Positions 52,915 to 60,903 of a stretch of DNA of 64,000 nt are shown here, one piece after another; position 1 is the stretch's first letter; each line of letters starts with the position of its first letter. Source of the DNA: Aliarcobacter sp017996075 (lineage in GTDB: Bacteria; Campylobacterota; Campylobacteria; Campylobacterales; Arcobacteraceae); NCBI RefSeq assembly GCF_051062515.1, contig NZ_JAMXEK010000006.1; one strand, written 5' to 3'. The notes below the pieces were generated by a model. The model saw nothing but the letters and a program-made list of their open reading frames with translations, searched no databases and was not told the origin of the DNA. Position numbers and translations under genes: made by a program.

Positions 52915-53313
52915 CTACCAAACAGTACAAAGTACTTCTCCACCAACATTGGCAGCAAATGCTTCATCATTTGCAACAATACCTTTGTTAGTTGAAAGAA
53001 TAATAGTACCGTATCCGTTTTTGAAATTTTTAATTTCAGAAGCTGGTTTATAAACTCTTCTACCTGGTTTAGAAACTCTTACAATTTCGTTAATTGCTGA
53101 TTTCTCTTTATCATCATACTTTAATTCAACTTGAATTGTCTTTTTATTATTTTGTCCGTCAATAACTTTGAATCCAGCAATATACTCTTTTTGTAAAAGT
53201 ACATTCATTACTCCAACAACTGTGTTTGAGTGTAATAATGTTGCAACTTCTAATCTTCTCATTGCAGCATTTCTAATTCTAGTTAAAGCATCTGCGATTA
53301 AATCATTCATCAT
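52915..53313 (-). CDS. rpsH: 30S ribosomal protein S8
   Basis: 132 residues. 'NDLIADALTRIRNAAMRR' at the start and 'YGTIILSTNKGIVANDEAF' near the end are the S8 signatures. Two ATGs stand in tandem; the first is 9 bases after GGAGA. S8 binds the central domain of 16S rRNA and represses the spc operon in E. coli; such control is not shown here. Confidence 0.97.
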   Translation of the reverse strand: MMNDLIADALTRIRNAAMRRLEVATLLHSNTVVGVMNVLLQKEYIAGFKVIDGQNNKKTIQVELKYDDKEKSAINEIVRVSKPGRRVYKPASEIKNFKNGYGTIILSTNKGIVANDEAFAANVGGEVLCTVW

Positions 53314-53325
53314 AGCTTTTTTCTC

Positions 53326-53511
53326 CTACCAACTAGCTTTTCTAACACCAGGTAATAAACCTTCGTTAGCCATTTTTCTTAAACAAACTCTACATAGACC
53401 AAAATCTTTATAAACAGAGTGAGGTCTTCCACAAACAGAACATCTAGTATATGCTCTTACAGCAAACTTAGGTGTTCTTTGTTGTTTAGCGATCATAGAT
53501 TTCTTTGCCAT
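53326..53511 (-). CDS. rpsN: 30S ribosomal protein S14, zinc type
   Basis: 61 residues, the short zinc-binding S14 form. Two CxxC pairs are visible ('RCSVCGRPHSVYKDFGLCRV' plus the next Cys), as in S14 type Z. Its stop-side neighbour is rpsH and its ATG overlaps the rplE stop by 1 base. Confidence 0.97.
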   Translation of the reverse strand: MAKKSMIAKQQRTPKFAVRAYTRCSVCGRPHSVYKDFGLCRVCLRKMANEGLLPGVRKASW

Positions 53512-54059
53512 TACGCTCTTCCTTTTGTAAATGGAATTCCAATTAACTCTAACAATCTATATGACTCAGCATCACTTGTTGCACTTGTAGCAATAGAGAT
53601 ATTCATTCCGTGTGTTTTAATGATGTTATCATAAACTACTTCAGGGAACATCAACTGCTCATCAAGTCCGAAGTTAAAGTTTCCTCTTCCATCAAATCCA
53701 TTCTTGTTAAGACCTCTAAAGTCTTTTACTCTTGGTAATGCAATGTTACATAATTTATCTAAAAAGTGATACATTTGCTCACCTCTTAAAGTAACTTTAA
53801 TACCAACTGGCATACCTTCTCTTACTTTAAATCCAGCAACAGATTTTTTAGCAATAACTTTAACCGCTTTTTGACCAGCAATTAAAGAGATTGTATCTTG
53901 CATATTTTGGATTAACTTAGTATCTTTCATAGCTTCACCAGCACCAACAGAGATAACAACTTTATCAATTTTTGCTGTTAAAGTTTTGTTTTTTGAAAAC
54001 TCTGCTTCAAGAACTGGCTTAATTTCAGCTTTATATCTTTCTAATAATCTTGATGCCAT
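53511..54059 (-). CDS. rplE: 50S ribosomal protein L5
   Basis: 182 residues, standard length. 'KVVISVGAGEAMKDTKLIQ', 'SVAGFKVREGMPVGIKVTLR' and 'NFNFGLDEQLMFPEV' identify L5, which binds 5S rRNA. Encoded between rplX and rpsN. Confidence 0.98.
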   Translation of the reverse strand: MASRLLERYKAEIKPVLEAEFSKNKTLTAKIDKVVISVGAGEAMKDTKLIQNMQDTISLIAGQKAVKVIAKKSVAGFKVREGMPVGIKVTLRGEQMYHFLDKLCNIALPRVKDFRGLNKNGFDGRGNFNFGLDEQLMFPEVVYDNIIKTHGMNISIATSATSDAESYRLLELIGIPFTKGRA

Positions 54060-54062
54060 CTT

Positions 54063-54299
54063 TTACCCTTCCACTTTTGCCACATTTGAAATATCAATTG
54101 GCATCTCTTTGTTTATAAATCCACCATCTGGATTTTTTTCTTGATCAGGCTTAACAGTTTTTTTAGCAACTTTACAATCTTTTACGATTACTTTGTTTAC
54201 TTTTGGTAATACTTGTAAAACTTCTCCAGTTTTTCCTTTGTCATCACCAGCGATGATTCTAACTGTATCACCTTTTTTAATTTTTAATTTAATAGCCAT
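54063..54299 (-). CDS. rplX: 50S ribosomal protein L24
   Basis: 78 residues. The KOW motif 'IKKGDTVRIIAGDDKGKTGE' is at the N terminus. It is a short L24 (E. coli has 104), as in related bacteria. It overlaps rplN by 1 base. Confidence 0.97.
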   Translation of the reverse strand: MAIKLKIKKGDTVRIIAGDDKGKTGEVLQVLPKVNKVIVKDCKVAKKTVKPDQEKNPDGGFINKEMPIDISNVAKVEG

Positions 54300-54667
54300 T
54301 ATAGTACCTCCGGTGCAAGTGAAACGATTTTCATAAATCCTGAATATCTAACTTCTCTAGCAACTGGTCCAAAAATTCTTGTTCCAACTGGCTCTCTTTT
54401 AGCATCTAAAATAACAGCAGCATTGTCATCAAATCTGATTAATGAACCATTTTCTCTTTGAACTTCTTTATGAGTTCTTACAATTACAGCTTTAACAACT
54501 TGACCTTTTTTAATTTTTCCAGTTGGAAGAGCTTTTTTAACAGAAGCAACAATAACATCACCAACAGTTGCATATCTTCTTTTAGAACCACCTAAAACTT
54601 TGATACACATAATCTCTTTAGCACCTGTGTTATCTGCTACATTTAATCTTGTAAAACTTTGAATCAT
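54299..54667 (-). CDS. rplN: 50S ribosomal protein L14
   Basis: 122 residues, standard. 'LNVADNTGAKEIMCIKVLG', 'VKAVIVRTHKEVQRENGSLI' and 'NAAVILDAKREPVGTRIFGP' are the L14 signatures. It shares 1 base with rpsQ. Confidence 0.98.
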   Translation of the reverse strand: MIQSFTRLNVADNTGAKEIMCIKVLGGSKRRYATVGDVIVASVKKALPTGKIKKGQVVKAVIVRTHKEVQRENGSLIRFDDNAAVILDAKREPVGTRIFGPVAREVRYSGFMKIVSLAPEVL

Positions 54668-54918
54668 TATTTAACTCCTGTTGCAAGGATCGTTTTTAAT
54701 CTAAAAGATTTAGTTTTAGATAGTGGTCTACATTCAACAGCAATAACACTATCTCCAACATTTAACTCATTTTTTTCATCATGAACTAAATATTTTTTAA
54801 ATCTTTTTACAGTTTTATGATACTTTGGGTGTAAAACTGATCTTGTAACTAAAACAGAAGCTGTTTTGTCACCTGATCTTTTTACTACTACACCTTGAAT
54901 CTCTCTTTTATGTGTCAT
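54667..54918 (-). CDS. rpsQ: 30S ribosomal protein S17
   Basis: 83 residues from ATG 54918, which has AAGGA 8 bases upstream and gives the usual start 'MTHKREIQGVVVKRSGDKTA'. An in-frame ATG 21 bases earlier lies in the end of rpmC. 'HPKYHKTVKRFKKYLVHDE' and 'ECRPLSKTKSFRL' are typical S17 segments. Confidence 0.96.
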   Translation of the reverse strand: MTHKREIQGVVVKRSGDKTASVLVTRSVLHPKYHKTVKRFKKYLVHDEKNELNVGDSVIAVECRPLSKTKSFRLKTILATGVK

Positions 54919-54928
54919 ACTTAGATCC

Positions 54929-55120
54929 TTAGTTAGCATTTAGAGCTGTCATAGCAGTCTGAATTTTAGCAATATCTTTTTTTGCTATTCTTAATTCAGA
55001 TGTATTTGTTAGCTGCATAGTTTTTAGCTTAGCTTTTAATTCAAAAAGAAGCACCTTTTTTTCTTTTAATAACGCTTGTAATTCGCTCAAGCTTTTATCT
55101 TTAATTTCAGTATAGTTCAT
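54929..55120 (-). CDS. rpmC: 50S ribosomal protein L29
   Basis: 63 residues, two-helix L29: 'YTEIKDKSLSELQALLKEKK' and 'LRIAKKDIAKIQTAMTALN'. Overlaps the end of rplP by 14 bases. Confidence 0.95.
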   Translation of the reverse strand: MNYTEIKDKSLSELQALLKEKKVLLFELKAKLKTMQLTNTSELRIAKKDIAKIQTAMTALNAN

Positions 55121-55532
55121 TTTCGCTATCTCTTGTTACAAATTTAGTTTTAAATGGTAGTTTATGCATAGCTAAAGCTAATGCTTCTCTTGCTAAACCT
55201 TCATCTACTCCAGCCATTTCGAAACAAACTCTTCCTGGCTTAATGTTCATTACCCATTTATCAACACTTCCTTTACCTTTACCCATTCTTGTTTCAAGAG
55301 GTTTAGCAGTTAGTGGTTTATCAGGGAATACCATAATCCAAACTTTCGCTTGTCTTTTTACTTTTCTTGTCATGGCAACCCTAGAAGCTTCAATTTGTCT
55401 TGAATCTACTCGTCCATGCTCAACAGCTTTAATTCCGAAATCTCCGTATGCTAAAGAGTTACCTCTATGAGCTTCGCCTCGATTTCTTCCTTTCATCATT
55501 TTTCTAAATTTTGTTCTTTTAGGCATTAACAT
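55107..55532 (-). CDS. rplP: 50S ribosomal protein L16
   Basis: 141 residues. 'MLMPKRTKFRKMMKGRNRGE' is the invariant start, and 'WIMVFPDKPLTAKPLETRMG' and 'GRVCFEMAGVDEGLAREAL' follow. L16 lies at the tRNA A-site region of the 50S subunit. Confidence 0.98.
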   Translation of the reverse strand: MLMPKRTKFRKMMKGRNRGEAHRGNSLAYGDFGIKAVEHGRVDSRQIEASRVAMTRKVKRQAKVWIMVFPDKPLTAKPLETRMGKGKGSVDKWVMNIKPGRVCFEMAGVDEGLAREALALAMHKLPFKTKFVTRDSENELY

Positions 55533-55534
55533 AA

Positions 55535-56239
55535 TTATTTACCTCTTTTCTTTGCTGGTCTTCTCTTTGGTTTAGACTCAGTAGTTTCAGATTTTTCAGT
55601 TGGAATTCCTTTTGCAAGAACTTCACCTTTAAATATCCAAACTTTAATCCCAATACAACCATAAGCTGTATGAGCTTCTGCAAAACCATAATCAATTCTA
55701 GCTCTTAAAGTATGTAAAGGAACTCTTCCTTCTAAATACCACTCAGTTCTTGCCATTTCAGCTCCACCAAGTCTTCCAGAAACAGATACTTTAATACCTT
55801 TTGCTCCACCTTTAAGTGCATTTTGCATAACTCTTTTCATAGCTCTTCTAAACGCAACTCTTCTTTCTAATTGTTGAGCAACATTTTCAGCTGAAAGTAG
55901 TGCAGAAGTTTGAGGTTTTCTCTCTTCTTTAATATTAACAGCTATCTCTTTTCCTACAAGTTTAGATAAAGAGTCTTTTAGTTTTTCAACATCTGCACCT
56001 TTTTTACCAATAATAATTCCTGGACGTGCAGCCACAACAGTAACTCTAACTTTTTTTGCAGTTCTTTCAATAACAGTTTGAGCAATTCCAGCATAATATA
56101 ACTCTTTTTTAACAAACTTTCTTATTTTGTCATCTTCAGCTACATTTGCAGGCATTGTTTCAAATTTTGGAAACCATCTAGACTCCCAATTTCTATTAAT
56201 ACCTAATCTTAAACCTATTGGATTAACTTTTTGACCCAT
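55535..56239 (-). CDS. rpsC: 30S ribosomal protein S3
   Basis: 234 residues. Starts 'MGQKVNPIGLRLGINRNWES', KH domain 'VVAARPGIIIGKKGADVEKL', C-terminal 'GRLGGAEMARTEWYLEGRVP'. The Lys/Arg-rich tail ('SKPKRRPAKKRGK') is common. Overlaps rplV by 1 base. Confidence 0.98.
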   Translation of the reverse strand: MGQKVNPIGLRLGINRNWESRWFPKFETMPANVAEDDKIRKFVKKELYYAGIAQTVIERTAKKVRVTVVAARPGIIIGKKGADVEKLKDSLSKLVGKEIAVNIKEERKPQTSALLSAENVAQQLERRVAFRRAMKRVMQNALKGGAKGIKVSVSGRLGGAEMARTEWYLEGRVPLHTLRARIDYGFAEAHTAYGCIGIKVWIFKGEVLAKGIPTEKSETTESKPKRRPAKKRGK

Positions 56240-56571
56240 TACTTGTCTCCTTTTGTAGATGCAGCTACTTCAATCATAATATGTGCAGTTGGTTTATGCT
56301 TTGGTGAAGCTGAACCTCTTGCTCTTGGAGTAAATCTTTTAAGAACTGGTCCTTTATCTACTCTAGCACTTGTAATTACTGCATCAGCTGAATCCAACCC
56401 TGAGTTTGCAACAGCAGAAGCTATTACTTTAGATATAATTCCAGCAGCTTTGTTTGGAGTAAATTGTAAAGATGCAATTGCATACTCTGCATTCATTCCT
56501 TGAACTTCTCTAGCAATTAATCTTGCTTTAATAGGAGAAACTCTAATAAATTTTAATATCGCTCTTGCCAT
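56239..56571 (-). CDS. rplV: 50S ribosomal protein L22
   Basis: 110 residues. 'FIRVSPIKARLIAREVQGMN' and the tunnel loop region 'LKRFTPRARGSASPKHKPTA' identify L22. The loop lines the peptide exit tunnel, a known site of macrolide-resistance changes; no insertion or deletion is obvious. Confidence 0.98.
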   Translation of the reverse strand: MARAILKFIRVSPIKARLIAREVQGMNAEYAIASLQFTPNKAAGIISKVIASAVANSGLDSADAVITSARVDKGPVLKRFTPRARGSASPKHKPTAHIMIEVAASTKGDK

Positions 56572-56573
56572 TA

Positions 56574-56849
56574 TTACGCCTTTCTTTGAACAGAACCTTT
56601 GTGGCCCTTAAATGTTCTAGTTGGTGCAAACTCACCTAATTTATATCCAACATGGTTCTCTGTAACATTTACAGGAACAAAGTTTCTACCATTATGTACA
56701 TTAAATGTTATTCCAATCATATCTGGAAGAATTGTAGATCTTCTTGACCATGTTTTAATTGGTTTTTTATCTTTTGAACTATTAGCAGCTACAACTTTTT
56801 TTAATAAGTGTGCATCTACGAAAGGTCCTTTTTTTATTGATCTTGCCAT
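56574..56849 (-). CDS. rpsS: 30S ribosomal protein S19
   Basis: 91 residues. 'MARSIKKGPFVDAHLLKKV', 'IKTWSRRSTILPDMIGITFN' and 'GYKLGEFAPTRTFKGHKG' are typical of S19. Located between rplB and rplV as in the S10 operon. Confidence 0.98.
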   Translation of the reverse strand: MARSIKKGPFVDAHLLKKVVAANSSKDKKPIKTWSRRSTILPDMIGITFNVHNGRNFVPVNVTENHVGYKLGEFAPTRTFKGHKGSVQRKA

Positions 56850-56858
56850 CTTAAACCC

Positions 56859-57686
56859 TTACTTCTTTTTTCTTGAAATGATTAGTTTATCACTAGCTTT
56901 TTTCTTTCTAGTTTTATAACCTTTAGTTGGCATACCCCATGGAGTAACAGGATGTCTTCCAGAATTCGTTTTACCTTCTCCTCCACCGTGTGGGTGATCA
57001 ATAGGGTTCATCGCAGATCCTCTTGTTTGAGGTCTAATTCCTAAGTGTCTTGTTCTACCAGCTTTACCAATTACCATATTTATATAATCCCCGTTTCCAA
57101 CTACACCAATAGTAGCCATACAAACATTAAGGATTTTTCTCATTTCACCAGATGGTAATCTTAAGATAACATATTTATCTTCTCTTCCCATAATTTGTGC
57201 ATATCCACCAGCACTTCTAGCAATTTGAGCACCTTTTCCTGGTTTTAACTCAATATTATGAACCATTGTTCCAATAGGAATATTTACCAATCTCATTGCA
57301 TTTCCTGGTAAAATATCAAGTCCTGAAGCAGCAGCTTGAACTTTATCTCCTACTTTTAATCCAGCAGGTTGAATAATATATCTTTTGTCTCCATCAGCAT
57401 AAGAAATTAAGCTAATTCTACAATTTCTATATGGGTCATACTCAATAGTTGCAACAGTACCAACAACATCAAACTTATCTCTTTTGAAATCAATAATTCT
57501 GTATAGTTTTTTTGCACCTGCTTCTTTGTGTCTTGAAGTAATTCTTCCGTTATTATTTCTACCAGCATTTGCTTTTACTCTTACAAGTAAAGATTTAACT
57601 GTTGGTTTTGAAGTAATATCAGAACTATCAATAACTGACATAAATCTTCTAGCAGGAGTTATAGGTCTAAATTTTTTAATTGCCAT
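56859..57686 (-). CDS. rplB: 50S ribosomal protein L2
   Basis: 275 residues, standard. 'FRPITPARRFMSVIDSSDI', 'RHKEAGAKKLYRIIDFKRDK' and 'RGSAMNPIDHPHGGGEGKTN' with the conserved His near the peptidyl transferase centre. Confidence 0.98.
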   Translation of the reverse strand: MAIKKFRPITPARRFMSVIDSSDITSKPTVKSLLVRVKANAGRNNNGRITSRHKEAGAKKLYRIIDFKRDKFDVVGTVATIEYDPYRNCRISLISYADGDKRYIIQPAGLKVGDKVQAAASGLDILPGNAMRLVNIPIGTMVHNIELKPGKGAQIARSAGGYAQIMGREDKYVILRLPSGEMRKILNVCMATIGVVGNGDYINMVIGKAGRTRHLGIRPQTRGSAMNPIDHPHGGGEGKTNSGRHPVTPWGMPTKGYKTRKKKASDKLIISRKKK

Positions 57687-57696
57687 TTCTTACTCC

Positions 57697-57978
57697 TTAT
57701 GCTGAAAGGTTCGCAATTGCTGCGCCTTCTGGTAATGTTACATAGAATTTTTTGAAGTCAACTCTTTTTCCAAGTTTCCCTTTAAATCTTTTAACTTTTC
57801 CTTCTTGTCTTAAAGAGTTAATTTTTGTTGGAACAACTCCAAAATACTCTTTGAAAACCTCTTTTAAACCCGTTTTAGTCATTCTAGGACTAGTTTGAAC
57901 AACGATTACACCATTTTCTTGAAGCTCGATTGTTTTTTCTGTATATAAAATTGATTTAATATCTGTTATATCTGCCAT
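57697..57978 (-). CDS. rplW: 50S ribosomal protein L23
   Basis: 93 residues. 'DIKSILYTEKTIELQENGV', 'KEYFGVVPTKINSLRQEGKV' fit L23, which lies at the tunnel exit. It is followed by rplB after 10 bases. Confidence 0.96.
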   Translation of the reverse strand: MADITDIKSILYTEKTIELQENGVIVVQTSPRMTKTGLKEVFKEYFGVVPTKINSLRQEGKVKRFKGKLGKRVDFKKFYVTLPEGAAIANLSA

Positions 57979-57979
57979 C

Positions 57980-58591
57980 TTAAGCCTCTTTTGTTAATGC
58001 TTCTAGTACTGATTTTTCAATTAGTACAGAGTGATATACAGCAATTAAGTATGCATTTACTTCTTGCTTTTCAATCATATAACAGTTTTTAATATTTCTA
58101 AACGCTAAATAAGTTTTTTCATCAATTGTATCAACTACAATTAATGTATCTCTTTTGTTTATTTTACTTAAAACTGCAACCGCATCTTTAGTTTTACCTG
58201 ATTCTAATTTAATTGAATCAACAGCAAAAAGTGAACCATTATTAGCTTGTGCATTTAAAGCATATTTAAGTGCTAAAGCTTTTTGCTTTTTATTTACTTT
58301 TTGCTCGTAGTTTCTTTTTGTAGGACCAAAAGTAACTCCACCGCCAACAAATAAAGGTGATCTTTTAGATCCCCATCTTGCAGCTCCACTACCTTTTTGT
58401 GCTTTAGGTTTTTTACCACCACCACTTACTTGTGCTCTAGTTTTTGCTGCTGCTGTATTAGATCTTAAAGATGATAAATACGATTTTACATATAAGTATA
58501 AATTGTGTTTATTTATCTCTTCATAATTAGCAGGTAAAACTACTTCACCACTATTTTCAAATTTTGTATTTAATACTATTGCTTTACTCAT
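57980..58591 (-). CDS. rplD: 50S ribosomal protein L4
   Basis: 203 residues. 'RAQVSGGGKKPKAQKGSGAA' and 'RWGSKRSPLFVGGGVTFGP' form the L4 tunnel loop; 'NIKNCYMIEKQEVNAYLIAV' is the C-terminal part. 4-base overlap with rplC (ATGA). In E. coli L4 also represses its operon. Confidence 0.98.
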   Translation of the reverse strand: MSKAIVLNTKFENSGEVVLPANYEEINKHNLYLYVKSYLSSLRSNTAAAKTRAQVSGGGKKPKAQKGSGAARWGSKRSPLFVGGGVTFGPTKRNYEQKVNKKQKALALKYALNAQANNGSLFAVDSIKLESGKTKDAVAVLSKINKRDTLIVVDTIDEKTYLAFRNIKNCYMIEKQEVNAYLIAVYHSVLIEKSVLEALTKEA

Positions 58592-59163
58592 TTAGCAACC
58601 TTTACTTTTCCTAATGAACCATTTGGACCAGATACTGAACCTTTAAGAACTAAAACTCCAGCTTCTGCATCAAATGATAAAACTTCATTTTTTACAGATA
58701 CATTTGTATTTCCGTATTGCCCTGGCATTTTTTTACCTGGTTGAACTCTTCCTGGGAACTCACAGTTACCAATTGAACCTGTTCTTCTACCCATTCTATG
58801 TCCGTGAGAACCTCTTCCACCAGCAAAATTCCATCTTTTTACAACACCAGTAAAACCTCTACCTTTTGTTCTAAAAGTTGTTTTAACGATTTTTGCTTCA
58901 CCTAAACCAGCAACATCTAAATCTCCAGCTTCACTATTTGCTACAGTAATTGTTGCAAATCTGTTAAACTCTTTAGATAGGTTATATTTTTTTTGTTGTC
59001 CCTCAATAGCTTTGTTAAATTTTTTACCACTGCTATAAGAAACTAGTGCTACACCATCAGTTACTTGACATACTTTTGTATCAATAACTTTTAAAAGTGT
59101 AACCGCTGTACTAGGAACAGATACTGTTCTACTCATACCGATTTTTTGAACTATAAATTCCAT
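58588..59163 (-). CDS. rplC: 50S ribosomal protein L3
   Basis: 191 residues. 'EFIVQKIGMSRTVS' at the start and 'GFTGVVKRWNFAGGRGSHGH' with 'GRVQPGKKMPGQYGNTNVS' are L3 signatures. It contacts the peptidyl transferase centre. Second gene of the operon. Confidence 0.98.
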   Translation of the reverse strand: MEFIVQKIGMSRTVSVPSTAVTLLKVIDTKVCQVTDGVALVSYSSGKKFNKAIEGQQKKYNLSKEFNRFATITVANSEAGDLDVAGLGEAKIVKTTFRTKGRGFTGVVKRWNFAGGRGSHGHRMGRRTGSIGNCEFPGRVQPGKKMPGQYGNTNVSVKNEVLSFDAEAGVLVLKGSVSGPNGSLGKVKVAK

Positions 59164-59182
59164 CTTGTATTACCCTTTCTAC

Positions 59183-59497
59183 TTATTCTTGACCCATTGA
59201 TCTTACTTCAACATCAACCTCTGGAGCTAAGTCTAGTTTCATTAATGAATCAACTGTATCAGCTGTTGCTGAAATAATGTCAATAATTCTTGAATGAACT
59301 CTAATCTCAAATTGCTCTCTTGAATCTTTGTTTACGTGAGGACCTTTGATAACTGTATATCTTCTGATTTTTGTAGGAAGAGGAATAGGACCTCTTAAAT
59401 CAGCACCAGTTCTTTTAACAGCTTCAACTATTGAAGCAACACTTCTGTCTAAAACTCTATGATCATAAGCTTTTAGCTTTAATCTGATTTTTTCCAT
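59183..59497 (-). CDS. rpsJ: 30S ribosomal protein S10
   Basis: 104 residues from ATG 59497, which has AGGA 9 bases upstream and gives the usual 'MEKIRLKLKAYDHRVLDRS'; the in-frame codon at 59533 is upstream of that site and adds residues not found in S10. 'RTGADLRGPIPLPTKIRRYT' and 'FEIRVHSRIIDI' are typical. First gene of the ribosomal operon; a perfect consensus promoter lies 69 bases upstream. Confidence 0.97.
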   Translation of the reverse strand: MEKIRLKLKAYDHRVLDRSVASIVEAVKRTGADLRGPIPLPTKIRRYTVIKGPHVNKDSREQFEIRVHSRIIDIISATADTVDSLMKLDLAPEVDVEVRSMGQE

Positions 59498-59565
59498 ATA
59501 TTTTTTTCCTTTAAAGAACTCGTTAGACACCAAAAAATGGCTCTAACCACATTAAGTGGACGCGG

Positions 59566-59594
59566 ATTATAACTCAAATAGCGTTAAATGTCAA
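59566..59594 (-). promoter_or_regulatory. perfect sigma70 promoter of the S10 operon
   Basis: On the minus strand TTGACA (59594-59589) and TATAAT (59571-59566) are separated by 17 bases, an exact consensus. The element lies about 69 bases before the rpsJ start. This is unusual for a group whose promoters often lack a clear -35. Confidence 0.85.
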
Positions 59595-59732
59595 TAATTA
59601 TGGGGCTTTTGAAAATAAATTAATAAATTTATTTCCTTTAATAAAGGAATAAAAGTAGGTTTTTGGCATAAAATAAGTTATTATTAAGAATAGAAATAAT
59701 CTTATTATTTAATACAATTTCCATACTTATTT

Positions 59733-60359
59733 CTAAACTTTAATATTAGAACTCTCATCTGGCGATTGTAAATTGCTATTTTTTTCATACTCATTTTTTG
59801 CATTTTTTGAGTATTCATTTGAGTTAGTTATTTGTTCTTGCATCTCTTTTGTAAACTCTTGTTGAGCTTTCATCATAATAACTCTAGCCTTAGAAGCAAT
59901 AGATAAATCCTGTGGACTAGGATCTGAAGGAGCTAATGCCGTTGCAATAACATCATGCATATTTGATATTGTCTCTTGTGGAGTATCTCCTGTTTTTATC
60001 TCAACAGGAACTTCTCCAGCTGTTGCATACATTAGACCATCAGGACCTTTTGTATAACTATATGTTGCTCCACCACTTGAAGCTGGACCACTTTTATGTG
60101 CCATTTCATGTGCTTTTATTTTTGAATCTATGGCTTTTAGTTTAAAAACTTCTGCTTCTTCATCGCTTGTTAGTTTTGTAGGATTTTCTTTTTTCTCTTG
60201 ATTTTCTTCATATTTAGATTTTGTTGAAGATTCATTTTTTTCAACAGCATTAGTATCTGGTTCAACTTTTTGCTCATTTGATTTAGTCTCTTTTTGAGCT
60301 TTAGCTTTTGAAAAATAATCTATATTTAAAGAATAAAGGTTATTATTTGATATTTCCAT
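59733..60359 (-). CDS. putative metalloprotease, CJM1_0395 family
   Basis: 208 residues, no signal peptide. A low-complexity charged first part (about 15-65) is followed by 'SKIKAHEMAHKSGPASSGGA', with the zinc-binding HExxH, then 'YSYTKGPDGLMYATAGEVPV' and 'ALAPSDPSPQDLSIASKARV'. This pattern is the SprA-related/CJM1_0395 family found in Campylobacterota. The substrate is unknown. It stands alone, 48 bases after the HIT gene's end on the same strand. Confidence 0.82.
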   Translation of the reverse strand: MEISNNNLYSLNIDYFSKAKAQKETKSNEQKVEPDTNAVEKNESSTKSKYEENQEKKENPTKLTSDEEAEVFKLKAIDSKIKAHEMAHKSGPASSGGATYSYTKGPDGLMYATAGEVPVEIKTGDTPQETISNMHDVIATALAPSDPSPQDLSIASKARVIMMKAQQEFTKEMQEQITNSNEYSKNAKNEYEKNSNLQSPDESSNIKV

Positions 60360-60406
60360 AATAAAAATTATATAAAAAGAAAATAAGAAATTACTTAAAA
60401 TTTATC

Positions 60407-60895
60407 TCAGAAAAAATACTTTTTTGCATTATCTTTTAACTTTTTATAAATCTCTTCAAATGAAGCTGGATAAACTCTTGTTTGAGCTATTGTTGTAATA
60501 AAATTTGTATCTCCAATCCATCTTGGAACTAAATGATAGTGTACATGCTGCTCTATTCCAGCACCCGCTGCTTTTCCTAAATTCATACCAATATTTACAC
60601 CTTCACATGGCATAACTTCTTTTAAAAGCCTCACTGCTTGCTGTACTCTAATACTCATTTTTAACCAAATAGTTTCATCCAAATATTCAACATTACAAGT
60701 ATGGAAATATGGTATAACCATAATATGCCCTGGACTATATGGAAACTTATTCATAACTACATAACAATACTCATCACTAAATATTACTTGTAGTTTTTCA
60801 TCTTCTAAGTTCTCACTAATATGACAAAAAACACAACCTTCAAATTTTTTGTCACTTACATAATTATATCGCCAAGGTGCATAAATATGTTCCAT
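60407..60895 (-). CDS. HIT-family nucleotide hydrolase/transferase
   Basis: 162 residues. The HIT motif HxHxH is in 'GIEQHVHYHLVPRWIGD', preceded by 'YSPGHIMVIPYFHTCNVEYL'. The start has a Cys pair 'FEGCVFCHISENLED' that can bind zinc together with His, typical of Ap4A phosphorylase-like or galactose-uridylyl-like HIT proteins. It cleaves nucleoside phosphates such as Ap4A or AMP adducts. It lies 8 bases after murF. Confidence 0.9.
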   Translation of the reverse strand: MEHIYAPWRYNYVSDKKFEGCVFCHISENLEDEKLQVIFSDEYCYVVMNKFPYSPGHIMVIPYFHTCNVEYLDETIWLKMSIRVQQAVRLLKEVMPCEGVNIGMNLGKAAGAGIEQHVHYHLVPRWIGDTNFITTIAQTRVYPASFEEIYKKLKDNAKKYFF

Positions 60896-60903
60896 TTTTT
60901 ACC

